Part shown: positions 34,641 to 47,589 of the stretch, one piece after another
How positions within the stretch are numbered: position 1 is the first letter of the stretch
Layout: the number at the start of each line of letters is the position of its first letter
Assembly (NCBI GenBank): GCA_024138015.1
Contig: JAMXBB010000007.1
Location: 72,474,932 to 72,538,931, forward strand
DNA length: 64,000 bases
Direction of reading: 5' to 3'
Origin: Lumnitzera littorea
Lineage: Eukaryota; Streptophyta; Magnoliopsida; Myrtales; Combretaceae
The notes under the pieces: generated by a model
The model's database searches: none
What the model saw: the letters and a program-made list of their open reading frames with translations, nothing else
Told to the model about the DNA's origin: nothing
Made by a program: the position numbers and the translations under genes

Positions 34641-35476
34641 TATGGCTTTGGCTTTATCGGGATCTACTTTTATGCCCCTTTAGCTAATTATGAAGCCCAA
34701 CAATTTCCCCAATGTCATCCAAATGTACACATTTTTAGGTTCAACTTTAGCTGAAACTTCTTTAATATATTAAACAGCATCCTTAAATTATCTATGTGAT
34801 TCTCCCCCTCTCTAGACTTCACAATCATATCGTCAACATATACTTCTATTTCTTTGTGCATCATTTCATAAATGAAGGGCATCAACTTATAGCAAAATGT
34901 GCCTTAAGTTGTAATGAAGATCGTCTTAGTCTTGTCTTCCTCAAACATTCAGATTTGATTGTATCTAGAGAATTCATCCTTAAATAAGAAAAGATGATTC
35001 CCAGTTCTATTATCTACCAAGACGTTGATATGAGGTAAAGGAAAGTTGTCCTTAGGCATTGCCTAATTAGGGTCTCAATAGTCCAGGCACACTTTTACCT
35101 TCCTATTCTTTTTCATCATTGGAACAATGTTGGCTACCCACTTCGAATAATCAAATACCTTGATAAAACTGACTTTACGTAGCTTCTTAACCTCTTCCTT
35201 AATTTTCAAAAGGATGTAAAGTTAGAATCTTCTTAACTTCTGCTTTTTTGGCTTGATGTCATCTTGTATGGGTAGACGATGCACTATGATGGATGGGTCT
35301 AGCCCAAGCATATCCTCATAAGACCATGCAAACATGTCTTGATATTTAGTTAATATTGTGGTCATTTCTACTTTTTGCTCCTTTTTCAAAATCTCTATAA
35401 TCTTTAAATTCTTCAAATTATCCTCAATCCATACGTTAATTGTTTCAATTAGTTCATCAATGGAAATTCTATCCAA
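34640..35476 (-). pseudogene. element B reverse transcriptase (broken)
   Basis: The frame 35476-35222 gives FAWSYEDMLGLDPSIIVHRL, the conserved lead-in to TAT-type RTs, ending KPKKQKLRRF. After stops the palm is seen, with the catalytic motif YVDDM intact near 34840 and LLGFIIS near 34700. It would copy the RNA into DNA. The middle of the fingers is hard to follow through frameshifts. Confidence 0.82.
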
Positions 35477-36319
35477 TTCATGTTTTTACAATTTTTCTTG
35501 TATATTACTGTAGTCATCGGCATAACTCCCAACGACTAATCCAGAAGGGCAAAAAGTGATATTGATGTTTTCGTTGTCTACATGCACAAGGTATCTCGAG
35601 TTTTCATTCGAAGTATTGGATCTGGGCAAAGTATATAAAGAAAAGAGTGTACATAAAAGAGAATTGAAACACGATGGAGGAAAGAAACTGATATTTTATT
35701 AATTGAATGTTGAAAAGGTTCACTAATACATTTGGAACGATGACAATTGAAAAAAAAAAAAAACTAAAAAATGCTTAAATGACAGTTCACCCTTTACCAT
35801 AAGGAAGACCTATTGCCCTTTATAGGGATAGCGAACCAGTTTTTCAAATTATTCTTTGGGCTGAGCTATGGTGCTGGAGCTTATGAGATGAGCTGGCTAA
35901 TTCAACTTCACGAGGTAATTATTCTTTGGCAGATTCCAGGGCTTGAGTCTCTACCCGGATAAATATCTTGATTAGTAGTAGAAAGATCGTTTGGACATAG
36001 TACAACCTGTCACTTCTCTTACTACTTGCTTGTTTCTTTTGAAGTTCTTCTATTGGACTTAAATTATAGCCATGGTCATAAGTACCAATTTGGTCGTCCT
36101 TAAACTTGACCCTCTCATTCCCTTCACTGATGGGATCGATAATCATGTAGACTTCTTCAAAAATCTAAAGACCAAAATCCTCCTGATCTTCACTAACTAT
36201 ACAGGGTATAGCCATTTCCTTGTAAATATCATAGTCTTAATCTCCCAAAATCGTAATTACTTGGCCATTTATGATAAAATTCACCTTCTAGTGCAAGCTT
36301 AAGGGTATAGCCAATGTTT

Positions 36320-36991
36320 GGTGAATCTAAGGTCTCTCTAAGAGTAAGTTGAAAGATCTTAGGTTGGAATGTTTAGAACTTGGAATCAGATACTGAAGTT
36401 CTAAGGGCTGATATCGACGAGTAAGTCTATCTCCCCTATAATTTCTCTTCTAGATCCATCAAAGGCCCTAACTATCATGGAACTGGGCTTGATCGCATTT
36501 GCATCAACACTAAACAATTCTAAGGTAGCGAGCGGGCAAACGTTTAGCAATGATTTGTTATCAATAAGTACTCTAGTAATGATTATGTCATTACTCCTTA
36601 CCACTATAAAAAGTGGCTTCATGTGCTAATTACCTTCCTCTCTCAATTCTTCTACTGAAAATGAAATTTGATTCATAGTAATGATAGAATTGGTGATTAG
36701 TCTCATCTTATCGATTGGCATTTCATGAGGGACCTTAACCTCCCTTAAGATGCGAAATAGAACCTCCCTATGTAGTTCGGATGCCATGAACAAACCCATT
36801 AACGATATTTGTGCCAAAGTCTTAGTGAGTTGCTCCATTATTTTATGTTCACTTAATTTGATCATCTTAGTAAAGGCAAATAGCCTTTCCTTATATTCAG
36901 CTGTTTTGTCATTTGCTTCAACCAGCACACTCTTCTTCTTGAGCTCCTCCCTTGGGTCATAGACCCTTCCAAATGGAGTAATTCCCTCCAC
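36320..36991 (-). pseudogene. element B protease and upstream linker (broken)
   Basis: The frame 36991-36626 carries QLTKTLAQISLMGLFMASEL and ISFSVEELREEGN, the linker usual between gag and protease in TAT elements. The next frame (36622-36401) holds RVLIDNKSLLNVCPLATLEL and VRAFDGSRREIIGEIDL. The active-site triplet reads DNK where DNG or DTG is expected. It would process the polyprotein. Confidence 0.8.
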
Positions 36992-37021
36992 CAGAGAGTT
37001 TGACCTCTCTTGATTTACCGC

Positions 37022-38543
37022 CTAATAGTTAAATGGGGGGGCTTTGTAGTTTTCTAGTACTACTGGTACATAAAAAGTGTACCTCTTAGCTTTTGGGGCT
37101 TGCTCGTTCATATAGAACTCAAAAACCCTTAACTTCTTATATGAACTAATCATGTTGATGGCAAATTCGAAGTCATCAAAAATCATACCGATAACTAGGC
37201 CATGGTTAGGCAGGGGATTATTATTAATATTCAAAGTTGGGGCTTCCACAAAGTCCAGCTGCACTAACCCTTCATCTATTAAGTTTTGAATATTTTTCTT
37301 CAGTCTCTAACATGTATCAATTAAGTGCCTTAGCTACCTATAATGATCCTCGCATTTCTATTTAGAATCGTAAAATCTTGGCCTATATCGGTCATTGAGG
37401 AGCTCATACTGAATCAAATTATCCTTTAGCAACTTCTCAAAGACTTGACTTAGAGGAACCGGTATGTTAGTAAACTGTCTAAGGGCCACGTTGGCCTAAG
37501 GTTGATTTCTAAACTAATGTTGGACTGGAGGTAGATTTGTCCTGAAAGACACTTGAGCATTTGGTTTGATGTTCGAATTTACCACATTGACCATGGATTC
37601 TTTAAGCTTATTGACTACTAGTCTAGAAACAAAGGATGAAGTGGATGGTCTTTTATATGATAGTTCTTAAAGCTTGCCAAATGAGATAGTGCTTTCAATC
37701 CTATACCCCACAACCACCACCTCAACAAAACTGGACTAGGCTTACCTGAGCAAATGGGATAAATAGGGCCTTCCTAAGGTATTAATGAAAGTTGATTTAG
37801 GCTCTTTCTCGATCATGGGAGTGGATACTCTTGCAACAAAGGATCTCCATCTTTGAGCATACTCTTTAAATGACTCATTTTTCTTCTTCCTTAAGGCGAC
37901 CAAATCCATCATAATCAAAGCCACTTGAACGTTGAACCTGTATTGTTCATAAAATGCCTCGGTAAGTTTCTCCCATATATTTATTTGGTTTAGGTCGAGC
38001 TAGGCGTACTAAGTTAGGGTCAAACTTATCAAACTATCTTGGAATGTTTGCACCATAAGTTGGTCATACTGAATTTATTTACCCATCTTCCTTACATATA
38101 GTCTGGTATGAAGCTTAAGGCATCCCTTCTCGTTGTACTTTTCAAACTTTGGTATCTTAAACTTCTCGAGGGAGGCTCTAACATCATATGTAGAGAAATC
38201 AGTGATTCTGGCTGGTTCAAACCCATCATAGCTCCCAAGTGCCTTCATCTTTTCAGCTATTTGCTGGATTAGCTTCCTTTCTAATTCCTTCAAATTGTCT
38301 TGACAAGGTCCTGAGTTAGCCGACCTTATATTAGTTGGGGATACGTATGTATCGAGTTCGAAAGTCAAGTCAATTTTTAGATAGACTCCTTCTCACTCAA
38401 ACGGGTCCTTTGCATAATCATTCTCTGCTTTGGGGAGTAGAGCCTCAATATTCTTCCCACGATAGGCCCTTAAGCTTTCTTCATTGGATGGTGCCGTGGC
38501 TCACAGTAGGGTGATGCTATCCACAAGGAAACTCATCCGTTCT
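37022..38543 (-). pseudogene. element B gag, main part (broken)
   Basis: The frame 38368-38075 carries DNLKELERKLIQQIAEKM, then FKIPKFEKYNEKGCLKLHTR. The next (37924-37742) has LRKKKNESFKEYAQRWRSFV, a conserved retrotransposon gag motif, and the last (37264-37022) covers the end. It would form the capsid. The N-terminus was cut off by element A at 38543 and lies at 53251-53351. Confidence 0.82.
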
Positions 38544-39459
38544 TGATGGATTGTTAACCTTTAGACCCATCATTCACGTACACTTCTAAGGCCTTTAATC
38601 TCTCACCAAGAGGATTTTCTCTTACCAGCTTGTTGAAGACGAGCTCTAGTGCATGGAAGAGTTGTAGAAGAACTCCCTTAAGTCCCAACTTAGACGCACT
38701 TTGCTCTGCCTAAACTCTTGCCTACTTGCAAACCTGCCAAGTGTCAAGGCCAACTTATTAAGTGCCAAAGCTGACCTGCTGAGTGTCATGTTCGAGGTCC
38801 CTATACATAGAGCTTTACCCTTCCAACCTACCAAACTGCAATCTCCTTTAATCGCCTCAGCGGCCCCAAGCACAACTCACCAGCAGCCTCTCCAACATCA
38901 GTTCTACTCGGTTACAACACCCTAAGATCCTAAAACATGAACCCTTTGATAGGTAGCCACTTGTCCCCTACTTTTCTGATATTTATACTATATTCATTTT
39001 TGTCCTTTGTCTTATTTACCCTTTTTGCATATACTAAGAATCTCTTTCTTACATTGTCCTTTACGTAATTTTCCATTATTATATCGTTGCCTTAAAGGAC
39101 TTACTATAAATAGTCCTTTACATTGTAACCGTAATTATCTTACACCTTACAAGTTAGTGAACATTCTTGTTCTTACGAGATACTTTTCTCTGAGTACATC
39201 CCTTCATCACACTCTTATCTAATCTTATCAAGTAGTTTAAGATTAGTAGCAAGTGCACCTTAATATTAGCTTGTGCATCATATCAAGCAAAATACTAAGT
39301 CATATCATACTAATTGGTGCGTCATATCCTTCGAGCAACTTCACAGAAGCTATTGTGTTTGTCGACTTATCCATTCCTTCATTATTTGATACCTCAAAAG
39401 ATCTACTGTTGCTACTTCCTATGGTAAGTCCTAGATCAACTCAGCTCCTAAGCACATCA
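38544..39459 (+). repeat. element A 5' LTR
   Basis: Starts TGATGGATTGTTAACC and ends AGCACATCA, 916 bp. TATA box TATAAATA at 39105-39112. Homologous to 52381-53245. Confidence 0.87.
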
Positions 39460-39466
39460 TATAATC

Positions 39467-39485
39467 TTAGTATCATAGCTTAAGG
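39467..39485 (+). other. element A primer binding site, initiator-Met tRNA type
   Basis: TTAGTATCATAGCTTAAGG, a mutated TGGTATCAGAGC site, seven bases after the LTR end. Confidence 0.7.
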
Positions 39486-39689
39486 TTGCGATCAAAAGCT
39501 AAGAATTGTAGTAGTTACCCTTGTTATAGTGTGTGTTTTGTTATACTTTGCTCTTTAGTGGAAAATAGAGCTAATCCATAAGTCATTGTATGAGATCATA
39601 TTATCAAAGTTGTGTGTAATTTTCTATTGAAGTAGTGGATTTGTTGAAGTTTTGTATTGAGAATATCGAATCCTAGTATTCAATGAGAG

Positions 39690-40975
39690 ATTAATGATGT
39701 TGAGAGTGATGCTCATGGTCGTGGTCATATTACCCAACAAACCCTGCAAACTACTGACGAGTAATTGCAGGACTTTACTGCTATTGTAACCAATTTAGCC
39801 ATTTCTTTATAAAGAGTACTAGAGACTAGACCTCTAGAGAGAGTTGATGAATGAGGTCGAGAAGTGAAAGATAAGCTGAGAAGACAAGTGGGAGAGCATT
39901 GAGCCCTTGAAGCTATTAATGTGAACCCAGCTCCAACCCGACATGTTGAAAGAGTTGTGAGGAGGAGACTTAAGTTAGATGAAGTTTAGGAGTATGAGGA
40001 AGAGGAGAAGGAGCAATATGACAAATTCGAAGAACATGAGCTTTGTGCCTCTAGAGGAGCCGAGCATCTTAAGGTGTAGATTTCGAGTTTTAATAGGTCT
40101 GGTAGTGTTGACGACTATTTGGACTGGAAGGAAAAGATTGGAAAGATATTTGACTTATATGATTACGAGGACTCCATACATATTTGAGTAGCTGCTTTAG
40201 AATTTTTTGGGTATGTAGTAATGTGGTGAAAGAAATTGCAACATATATGTCAGCGAGCCTAACGTGAAATCTAAACTTGGAACGAGATAAAGAGAGTTTT
40301 GAGGAGTAGGTTCATTCCATAACACTATGACCAAGATACTTTTTGACGTCTCCAAGAACTCAAACAAGGTAGTCGATTAGTATATTAATATGTCCAAGAA
40401 TTCTAGCTATTGATGATCCGCTATGATTTAGATGAACTAGCAGTGTGGATACTAGCCAGGTTCATTTCTAGACTAAGATTTGGGATTGGTAATGTAGTGG
40501 AGGTGTAGAGGCTTAGAAATCTGGATGAGACTATCCTAGTAGCACAAAGGGTTGAAAGGCAGAGGCAAAATCAGCTTAGTAAAGTATAAAGCAGCTGACT
40601 TGGCTTACCAAGCAGAATTGGTATGCTGAACCGACTTAGATATGATCAAGCTTAGTATAGTTTTAAGGTAGAACATCAAAGTCATATGCCGAGCAGACCT
40701 GATGATAGCCGACGTAAGACTAAGGTCGAAGAGCTTGAGATTAAGAAGAACCAAGGTCAAAGCTCAGGAGGAAAGACTCGAGAAATCAAGTGTTTCAAGT
40801 GCCTTGGTTTTGGACACATAACTAGTTAGTGCTTGAACCAACATGTCATGACCATCAAGCGAGATAAGCCCCAGTTTAAAGTGGAGAGTACCTATTAAGG
40901 GTAAGAAGAAGAAGTGGGAGTCGACCAACTGCTAGAAGAGTTTCAAGAAGATTCAGACGTTGTAATCTGACTTGA
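39690..40975 (+). pseudogene. element A gag (broken)
   Basis: Plus-strand blocks: FNRSGSVDDYLDWKEKIGKI near 40090, DYEDSIHI and LEFFGYVVMW to 40225, then SRFIP, LQELKQGSRLV and LVAQRVERQRQNQL near 40540. The zinc knuckle near 40785 reads CFKCLGFGHITS, then a stop, then C, so CX2CX4HX4C is recognisable but cut. Stops are frequent. Same family as the gag of elements C and D. Confidence 0.78.
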
Positions 40976-41019
40976 AATGAGAGACTATTGTATTGTTGTA
41001 CAAAGATCTCTCAATAGTT

Positions 41020-41377
41020 TTATCTTTGATGAGAATGAACAAAGAGAAAACCTCTTCTATATAAACTGCCTAGTGAATGGTAAACTATGTGCTTTGATCA
41101 TCGACGGAGGAAGTTGTACCAATGTTATAGCATAAAGAGTAGTGAAGGCTCTAAAGTTGTTGACCTACCCTTACCCTAAGCCCTATAAGATTCATTAACT
41201 AAATGAGAAGAGAGGTCTACTTATTGTTGAGCAAGTCTAAGTGTTGATCACTGTTGGTAACCGATACAAGGATGAAGTATTGTATAACATCCTACCCATG
41301 TGTAATTTACACATACTACTTGGCCAACCCTAGCTATTCAATCTGAAAGTATTATACAATGGATATAGGAACACTTA
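41020..41377 (+). pseudogene. element A protease, N-terminal part (broken)
   Basis: ENLFYINCLVNGKLCALIID then GGSCTNV holds an intact D-G-G-S active site near 41100. HILLGQP near 41315 and LYNGYRNT follow. The gene is cut at 41377 by the nested LTR at 41378-43369 and resumes at 43370. Confidence 0.78.
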
Positions 41378-43369
41378 AAATAGACTGCCAACCTTCAAAC
41401 CCTTTACTTGCGCCCATCTTCGAAGCCTACAATCTCTCACAAGGAAGATACTCTTACGTCAACCTGCCGAAGACGATCTCTTATATAAGGAAGAGTTATG
41501 GGTAAACTCCTTAAGGTCATAACTCGGACACACTCTGCTCTGCTCTGATCCTTGTTCAATTGCTGATCACTCAAGTGCTAAGACCTGATAGGAATCAACC
41601 TACAACTATCTCCAAGTTGGAGCCAACTTTTTCTAACCTGAGGCCAAATTGTTCAATATCGAGGTTGAATAGCTTTTGTTGAGGCCGAACAGCACCAAAA
41701 GATCAAGAGTAAGAAAAGGGGCCCCTCGACATCAAGTCTATTGCCTACCGAGAAGTTAACAGACCATACGGCAAAGGGCTCAAGGCCAAAGATCCACTCG
41801 GCATGGCATGAAGAGACTGGTGCCAACTAATTCTAGCACTCAACAATTGTAGGCTGACCTTTCGGGTATCTCAGCTAAGCACTACGAGACTTTAGGGACT
41901 CCTCCTCAAACCTAAACATCCAACTGCTGACCCTATCTAATTTAGATCCTGCTCCTTCCTGGATAGGCCAAATGACTGCATGCCAACTTTTTCTATAAAA
42001 CACACGGTTTTGTATTTTTGTGAATATTTTCTTAATTTAAATTATGGAACCATTCTTTAGGGGTTAAGGCTTTATACATTATTTACAATTTTGCTACTTT
42101 AGGACTTGCTATAAATAGTAACATTTGTAATTAATAAAAGAACTCAATCAATGAAGAATATTCAAACAGTGTGTTTTATACTTAAACATTTCTTTTTCGA
42201 ATAAGGATACTCTTGAGCTCTTAGAGCTTTCATTTGCCGGATTATTAAGTGGTGAACAACTTTTTAATCTCTCTTGTGTTCTTATCAATCTTAACCCGAA
42301 GATTATGGTAAACCCCTCATTTAGGCTGGTTAGTGAGTTACATCTAACCTTCATTTAAACCTCAAGTAACATTTAGTGTTCGTGAGTTGTATCGAACCCT
42401 ATTTCGAGCTCAAACCCTTGATTGTGTTTATATCTTGATGCATAATATCCATACACATTCACCGTTAGAACACCCATTTCACTTCCTGTCATTCATACCC
42501 ATTTAAACCCCGAGTACCTTGTCCTTAGTTCTTAAGACTTGCTACGTAACAAGGCTAAGCTACCAAGTGTCGAACTCGAGGTCACTAAACACTGAGCTCT
42601 ACCCTTCCAAACTACACAAGTGATAAGTGTCGAAGCCTATATGTCGAATACTGAGGTTGAGGCAACTATACGCTGAACCTTATTCTTCCTATCCATAGAC
42701 ATGATAAGAGCCTAGGTCGAGTCCCCTACATGTCGAGCTCTACTTACTCAGCCTACCGAACAACAGCATCCTTTAGTCATCTCGACAAATCCAAGTACCA
42801 TTCGTTAGCAGCATCCCTAACATCAGTACAGCTTAACCACAGCATCCCAAGACTCTAAAACATAGACCTAGTCACAGCATGTCACCTATAATTTCTTTTT
42901 CTAACATTATACTATGTTACTTTATTTTACTTGTCCCTTTTACCCTTTTAGCAATGCACTATGATAGTATTTTTGTATTATCTATTATTATAATTATTTA
43001 GGTTTCCTTGTTGCCCTAGGGACTTACTATAAATAGTCTCTTTTCTTCATAGCCGAAATTATCATATACCTTACACTTAATGAATATTCTTATTCTTATG
43101 AGATATCTCTCTCTAAGTACATTTTCCTTATACTCTTATCTAATCTTATTGAATAGCTTGAGATTAATAACAAGTAGACCTTAGTGTTAGCTTATGCATC
43201 ATATCAAGTGAAGTACTAAGTCTTGTTGTGTTCATTAGTACATCATATTCTCCGAGCAACTCACGGAAGCTACTGTGTTGACAATTATTCCATTCATTTT
43301 CTTTCATATCTCGAAAGACCTATTGGGTTACTATTTCCTACGGTAAGTACTAAGCTCCTATGCACATCA
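41378..43369 (+). mobile_element. nested LTR of an element A relative, itself interrupted
   Basis: The ends (AAATAGACTGCCAACC and GCACATCA) match the A LTR termini with mutated TG. The exact duplication ACTTA lies at 41373-41377 and 43370-43374. At 1992 bp it is twice an A LTR; the excess is the insert at 41586-42534. Without it the length is about 1.04 kb. It is a solo LTR with TATAAATA at 43028-43035. Confidence 0.75.
41586..42534 (+). mobile_element. possible further solo LTR nested in 41378-43369
   Basis: This 949-bp stretch has no counterpart in the A LTRs. It starts TGATAGGAATC, ends CTTAGTTCTTA, and is flanked by AGACC and AGACT. TATAAATA at 42110-42117 and an AATAAAAG signal near 42138 make it LTR-like. 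The family is unknown and the terminal bases are uncertain. Confidence 0.4.
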
Positions 43370-43584
43370 ACTTATATGTTCTAAAAGAATGGGGAGAAGA
43401 TTATGCTAACTCTTATGAGCTTAAAAGAAGTTCAAGAATCCTAAATCAAGGTTTCCAAATCCTTATAGAGAAAGTCGTTAATGATTTCCCGAGCCCAATT
43501 TTCCAAAGATGTCAAAAATAAAGAATGTATACTTTTATTAGTTAGAAGACTTTTAGAGCTTAAGGATGCCAAAGCCTTACCTGC
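43370..43584 (+). pseudogene. element A segment between protease and RT
   Basis: Resumes after the nested LTR with TYMF, a stop, then KNGEKIMLTLMSLKEVQES. This is the usual end of protease and linker to RT. It is cut again at 43584 by the solo LTR at 43585-46145. Confidence 0.65.
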
Positions 43585-44814
43585 TATAGACACTTCATTT
43601 TTGCCATCCTTATGATTCTTTTCTTATTGTGCTAGGTTTTAAAAAAATAATAAAATAAAAAAAAAGGAAAATTGAAAGAAAAAGATAAAATAAAAAATGA
43701 TAATAATAAAAGTGTTAAGTCGAGTCATTTGGGGTTGGATTAGATAATAGTTGAAGATGTACATTCAATTTAATAAATTTCGAGTCTTAAATAATCGAGC
43801 TTCATTAAAATATTTTTTAGTCAAGTCTAATATAAAGCAAATTTTTATCTAATTTATTTTGGACTAAATAAACTCAGGATTTATTAAAAGGGTTAGCATA
43901 TACATTAGGCTAAATTAAGATGGACTGAATCAAGCGCAAGATGGAAAGCCCAAATCAATGTAGGGTTTCTAAAAACTTGATTAAATCTTCAATTAATTTA
44001 ATAAATCCAATATTGGATTTGTTAAGATTGAATCTATGTTAAAAAAATCCAAAATATTCGAGTGTATGACTTATAAATAGTAGTTTTCAACTATAAAAAT
44101 TTTAAGTTTTTTCACTCATAAACTCTGTACATCTCCTACACGTTTTCAAAGTTCATATTTCCACAATTTGTTCAGCATATAATTTCCATATACGCCACGT
44201 GCGTTGCAATTTACGTCCCACTATCCTCACATACACAACAGACACACACATTTCTCATCACATCACACACAACCCTTACACACAGTCTATACTCCTACTC
44301 ACACTTATACACTATATTCCTGCATACACTCACGAATTACATCACGTAAATTAATGCCATACACAAACAAAAGCTACACACCCCCACTAGCCATGCTGTA
44401 CAGTTTAATTCTACACTACACGAGTCAATGTACGCCGTAACCTAGTCTGAGTCTAGTACTTCAATCATGTCCAATCCACAATCAATTCCAACACATTCCA
44501 CATACAAATCACCTACATGCTATAGCATACAACCAGCATCTACACAATCTGATTCGATTTGATCCATGTGATTATCCCCCTTAGATCCAACCATTAGGTA
44601 AGCTAGTTTTTTTTAATAATAGTTCCATTACTTTATTTTCTCTTTGTCTATTTTTTTTAGTTAATAGTATTATTAGTTTTTTTTTCTATAATTATATCCT
44701 ACTAATTTTGTTTTTCTTAATGTAGTTTATTGGATTAGTTGTTTCTTTTTAGAATAATCCTAACAAAAATTATATGTCATGCATCTTTATAGATAGATTT
44801 GCATTTTCTTAAAA

Positions 44815-45060
44815 ATTCATTTTTTTTTAAATAAATTGCATTTTCATAGAAATTGCATCATTTTCATAAAAATCGCATTTTTTAGATAAAATTGCAACTT
44901 TTTAGATTAAATTGCATCTTTTTAGATAAATAAAATCACATTTCTTGGATAAAATCATATCTTTTAGATTAAATTGCATTTGTTTAGATAAAATTGCATC
45001 TTTTTAGAATAAATCGCAATTTTTATAAAATTGCATTTTAGGGTACAATTACATATCTAT
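44815..45060 (+). repeat. degenerate array of about 21-bp units (TTGCATCTTTTTAGATAAAA)
   Basis: About ten imperfect copies of AAATTGCATCTTTTTAGATA in a row, inside the solo LTR. Copies differ by one to five bases. Confidence 0.8.
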
Positions 45061-45235
45061 AGGATAAAAATCATATCTAGATTGTGCACCTTAAAAGATT
45101 TGACTAAAAATTGCATTATTATTCATTTGAATTTTTTTATTAGACATTTAGGGATTTTTAGTAAAAACTATTTTTTTTTTACACTTAGTTAGTTTTTCAT
45201 AAAATAAAAAGAAATCTTTAATTAGCATTTTTCTA

Positions 45236-45370
45236 TAATTAGGCATCTTTTCCATAGTTTAAATATATTTTCTATGCATGGTTTAGATATCTTTTCTATG
45301 ATTTAAATATTTGTTTCATTATTTAAATATCTTTTCGATAATTAAACTTTTTTTTATGGTTTAGATAACT
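45236..45370 (+). repeat. degenerate array of about 23-bp units (TTTAGATATCTTTTCTATGA)
   Basis: Five to six copies of GTTTAGATATCTTTTCTATG-like sequence. The reverse complement recurs in the minus-strand LTRs at 48800-48930 and 50715-50820, so it belongs to the LTR family. Confidence 0.75.
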
Positions 45371-46149
45371 TAGGTATGTTTTCCTCGTAAATTGCATATT
45401 TCATGAAAAATTACATTTATACACTTTAGGATTTTTTTAAAAGTTTTTATTATGTAGAAAGCATTTTTCTCTAAATAAAAATAGAATTTATTTTTTTTCA
45501 TAGTTATAGATTTCTAAAATTAGACAATAAAAATTAGGATTTTTTAAATAAAAATAAATTAGCTAAAAACAAAAACCCGATTACTTTTCAAAAAATTAAA
45601 ATTTATCCACGTATTAAAGATTTTTAAAACAGAACTACGTTAGTTTAATCCCGACTAGCGAATACATAAGTACCTTTAGGGCAACCATAAAAAAAAATTT
45701 CTTTTTCTTTTTTGAAAATTCGTAATAAAAATTATTAAAAAAATTTATCTTGATTACATTTTTGCATATTTGTATATATTTTAGCATTTAGAAAAATTAT
45801 AAAAAATAAAAGCTCATTAGTTTTTTTTATCTTTATATGGTAACTTAACTTTAATGGGTTAGGCTTCGAGCTTAGATTTTCTTGTCTAATTTTCTAAAAA
45901 ATAATTTTTTTTAGAATATTCGTAAACTAGTAGCTAAATTAGGTAAATTAGGGTTTTCCCACCTGAAAACCCTAATTTCTCTTTTTACTAGTATAACTAG
46001 TTGGCAACTCCATTCTTTTAAACTATTTTTTTTAAACATTTTTTTAATAAAAATGTTTTTCCTCGATTTAATGTTGAATAATTTATATTAAATGAGCTGG
46101 GCTTAATATAAGTTAAATTAAGGAAAACTAAAATAGGGCTTGACACCTG

Positions 46150-46855
46150 CTAAGGTGTAGGCATTGCTTCACAAGTATGCCAATGTGTTTCCTACTGAGC
46201 TATTGAGAAGTTTACCCCCTGTCAGAGGGATAGAACATTGCATTGATCTCCAATTTAAAGCTGCTCTACCTAATTGACTTGCCTATTGCCTCAATCTTGA
46301 GTAGGCAGCCGAGCTGAAGAAACAAGTTGATGAGTTGATTGAACGCAAATATGTCTAAGAGACCATGAGCCCCTATGCCGTATCGACTGTCTTAGTGCCG
46401 AAGAAGGATGGCTCATAGAGCATGTGCATTGATAGCCGAACAATAAACAAAATCATTGTCAAGTGCCAATATTTGATCCTACAATTAGATGATATACTCG
46501 ATGAATTGCATGATGCGTAAGTATTTTCGAAGATTAACCTAAAGAATGGCTACTACCAGATCCGAATAAGGCTTAAAGATGAGTAGAAGATTACTTTCAA
46601 AATGAAGGATGGCCTATTTGAGTGGATGGTGATGCCGTTTGGTCTTACGAATGCATTGAGCACCTTTATGCGACTCATGAATCATGTTCTAAAATCTTTG
46701 ATTAGCAAATGTGTTATTGTTTACTTTGATGATATTTTGGTATGTAATGTCAACCTCATTTCTTATGTCATGCACTTGAGATTTGTATTTTATATCCTTT
46801 GTACCGAAAAATTATTCGGCAATCTGAAGAAATACGTATTCTATTAGAGCAAGGC
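46150..46855 (+). pseudogene. element A reverse transcriptase (broken)
   Basis: LPPVRGIEHCIDLQF near 46215, KKQVDELIERKYV near 46320, AVSTVLVPKKDGS near 46380, then the frame 46602-46847 with LFEWMVMPFGLTNALSTFMR and the catalytic VIVYFDDILV at 46710. Unlike element C it keeps both aspartates of YFDD. At least six stops precede it. Confidence 0.85.
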
Positions 46856-47510
46856 AATATTCCTTGGATATGTTGTCTCTAGAGGAGGAATCAAAGTGGA
46901 TGACGAAAAGATCCAAGCTATTCTCAAATGTCCAACACTAACCAATGCTATAGAAGTTAGGAGTTTTCATAGTCTAGCTTTATTTTATCAAAGATTCATG
47001 CTAAACTTTAGTTCCATAGCTACCCTACTAACCGAGCTAATTAGGAAAAATTATGAATTAAAATGGGCTAAGAAAGCTCAAAATGAGTTTTAAAGAGATT
47101 AAATCTAAGTTAACTTTAACCCTAGCATTAGTACTGCCTGACTTTAGTAAGGTTTTTGAGTTAAAATGTGATGCATCTAGAGTCAACATTAGAGCTGTTT
47201 TTTTGCAAGAGAGCCAACTAGTTGCATATTTTAGTGAGAAACTTAGATGCACCACACTAAATTACTCGGCATATGACAAGGAGTTCCATGTCCTTATCCG
47301 AGTACTTCAGAATTGGCAACACTATCTACTACCAAGAGAGTCCATTATCTACACAGACTATGAATCTCTTAAGTATCTCAAAGAATAACAAAAACTTTCC
47401 AACACCATGCCAAGTGGGTCGAGTACTTGGAAATCTTTTGTTACGTCATCAAGTACAAGAACAGAAGTTCTAACACAGTGGCCGACACCTTTTTTCGTCA
47501 ACATGTTATG
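46855..47510 (+). pseudogene. element A RT thumb and RNase H (broken)
   Basis: IFLGYVVSRGGIKVDDEKIQ and RSFHSLALFYQRFMLNF (frame 46896-47093), then the frame 47083-47388 with FELKCDASRVNIRAVFLQES, YFSEKL and YDKEFHVLIRVLQNWQHYLL, and finally KYKNRSSNTVADTF near 47450-47495. The catalytic residues of CDAS and KEF remain. One frameshift lies at about 47090. Confidence 0.83.
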
Positions 47511-47589
47511 GTCACAATATTGTAAACTAGAATACTTAGATTTGGTACCCTACCTGATCAATATGAACATGATCTACACTTTGGACTCT

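Larger units (their letters stand above)
43585..46145 (+). mobile_element. solo LTR, Ogre/TAT-type, in element A pol
   Basis: The ends are TATAGACACTTC and GGGCTTGACA. The exact duplication CCTGC lies at 43580-43584 and 46146-46150. Length 2561 bp. A TATA box TATAAATA lies at 44072-44079, followed by a C-rich block (44204-44560) and two short repeat arrays (44840-45060 and 45236-45370). Element A coding sequence continues across it. Confidence 0.9.
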
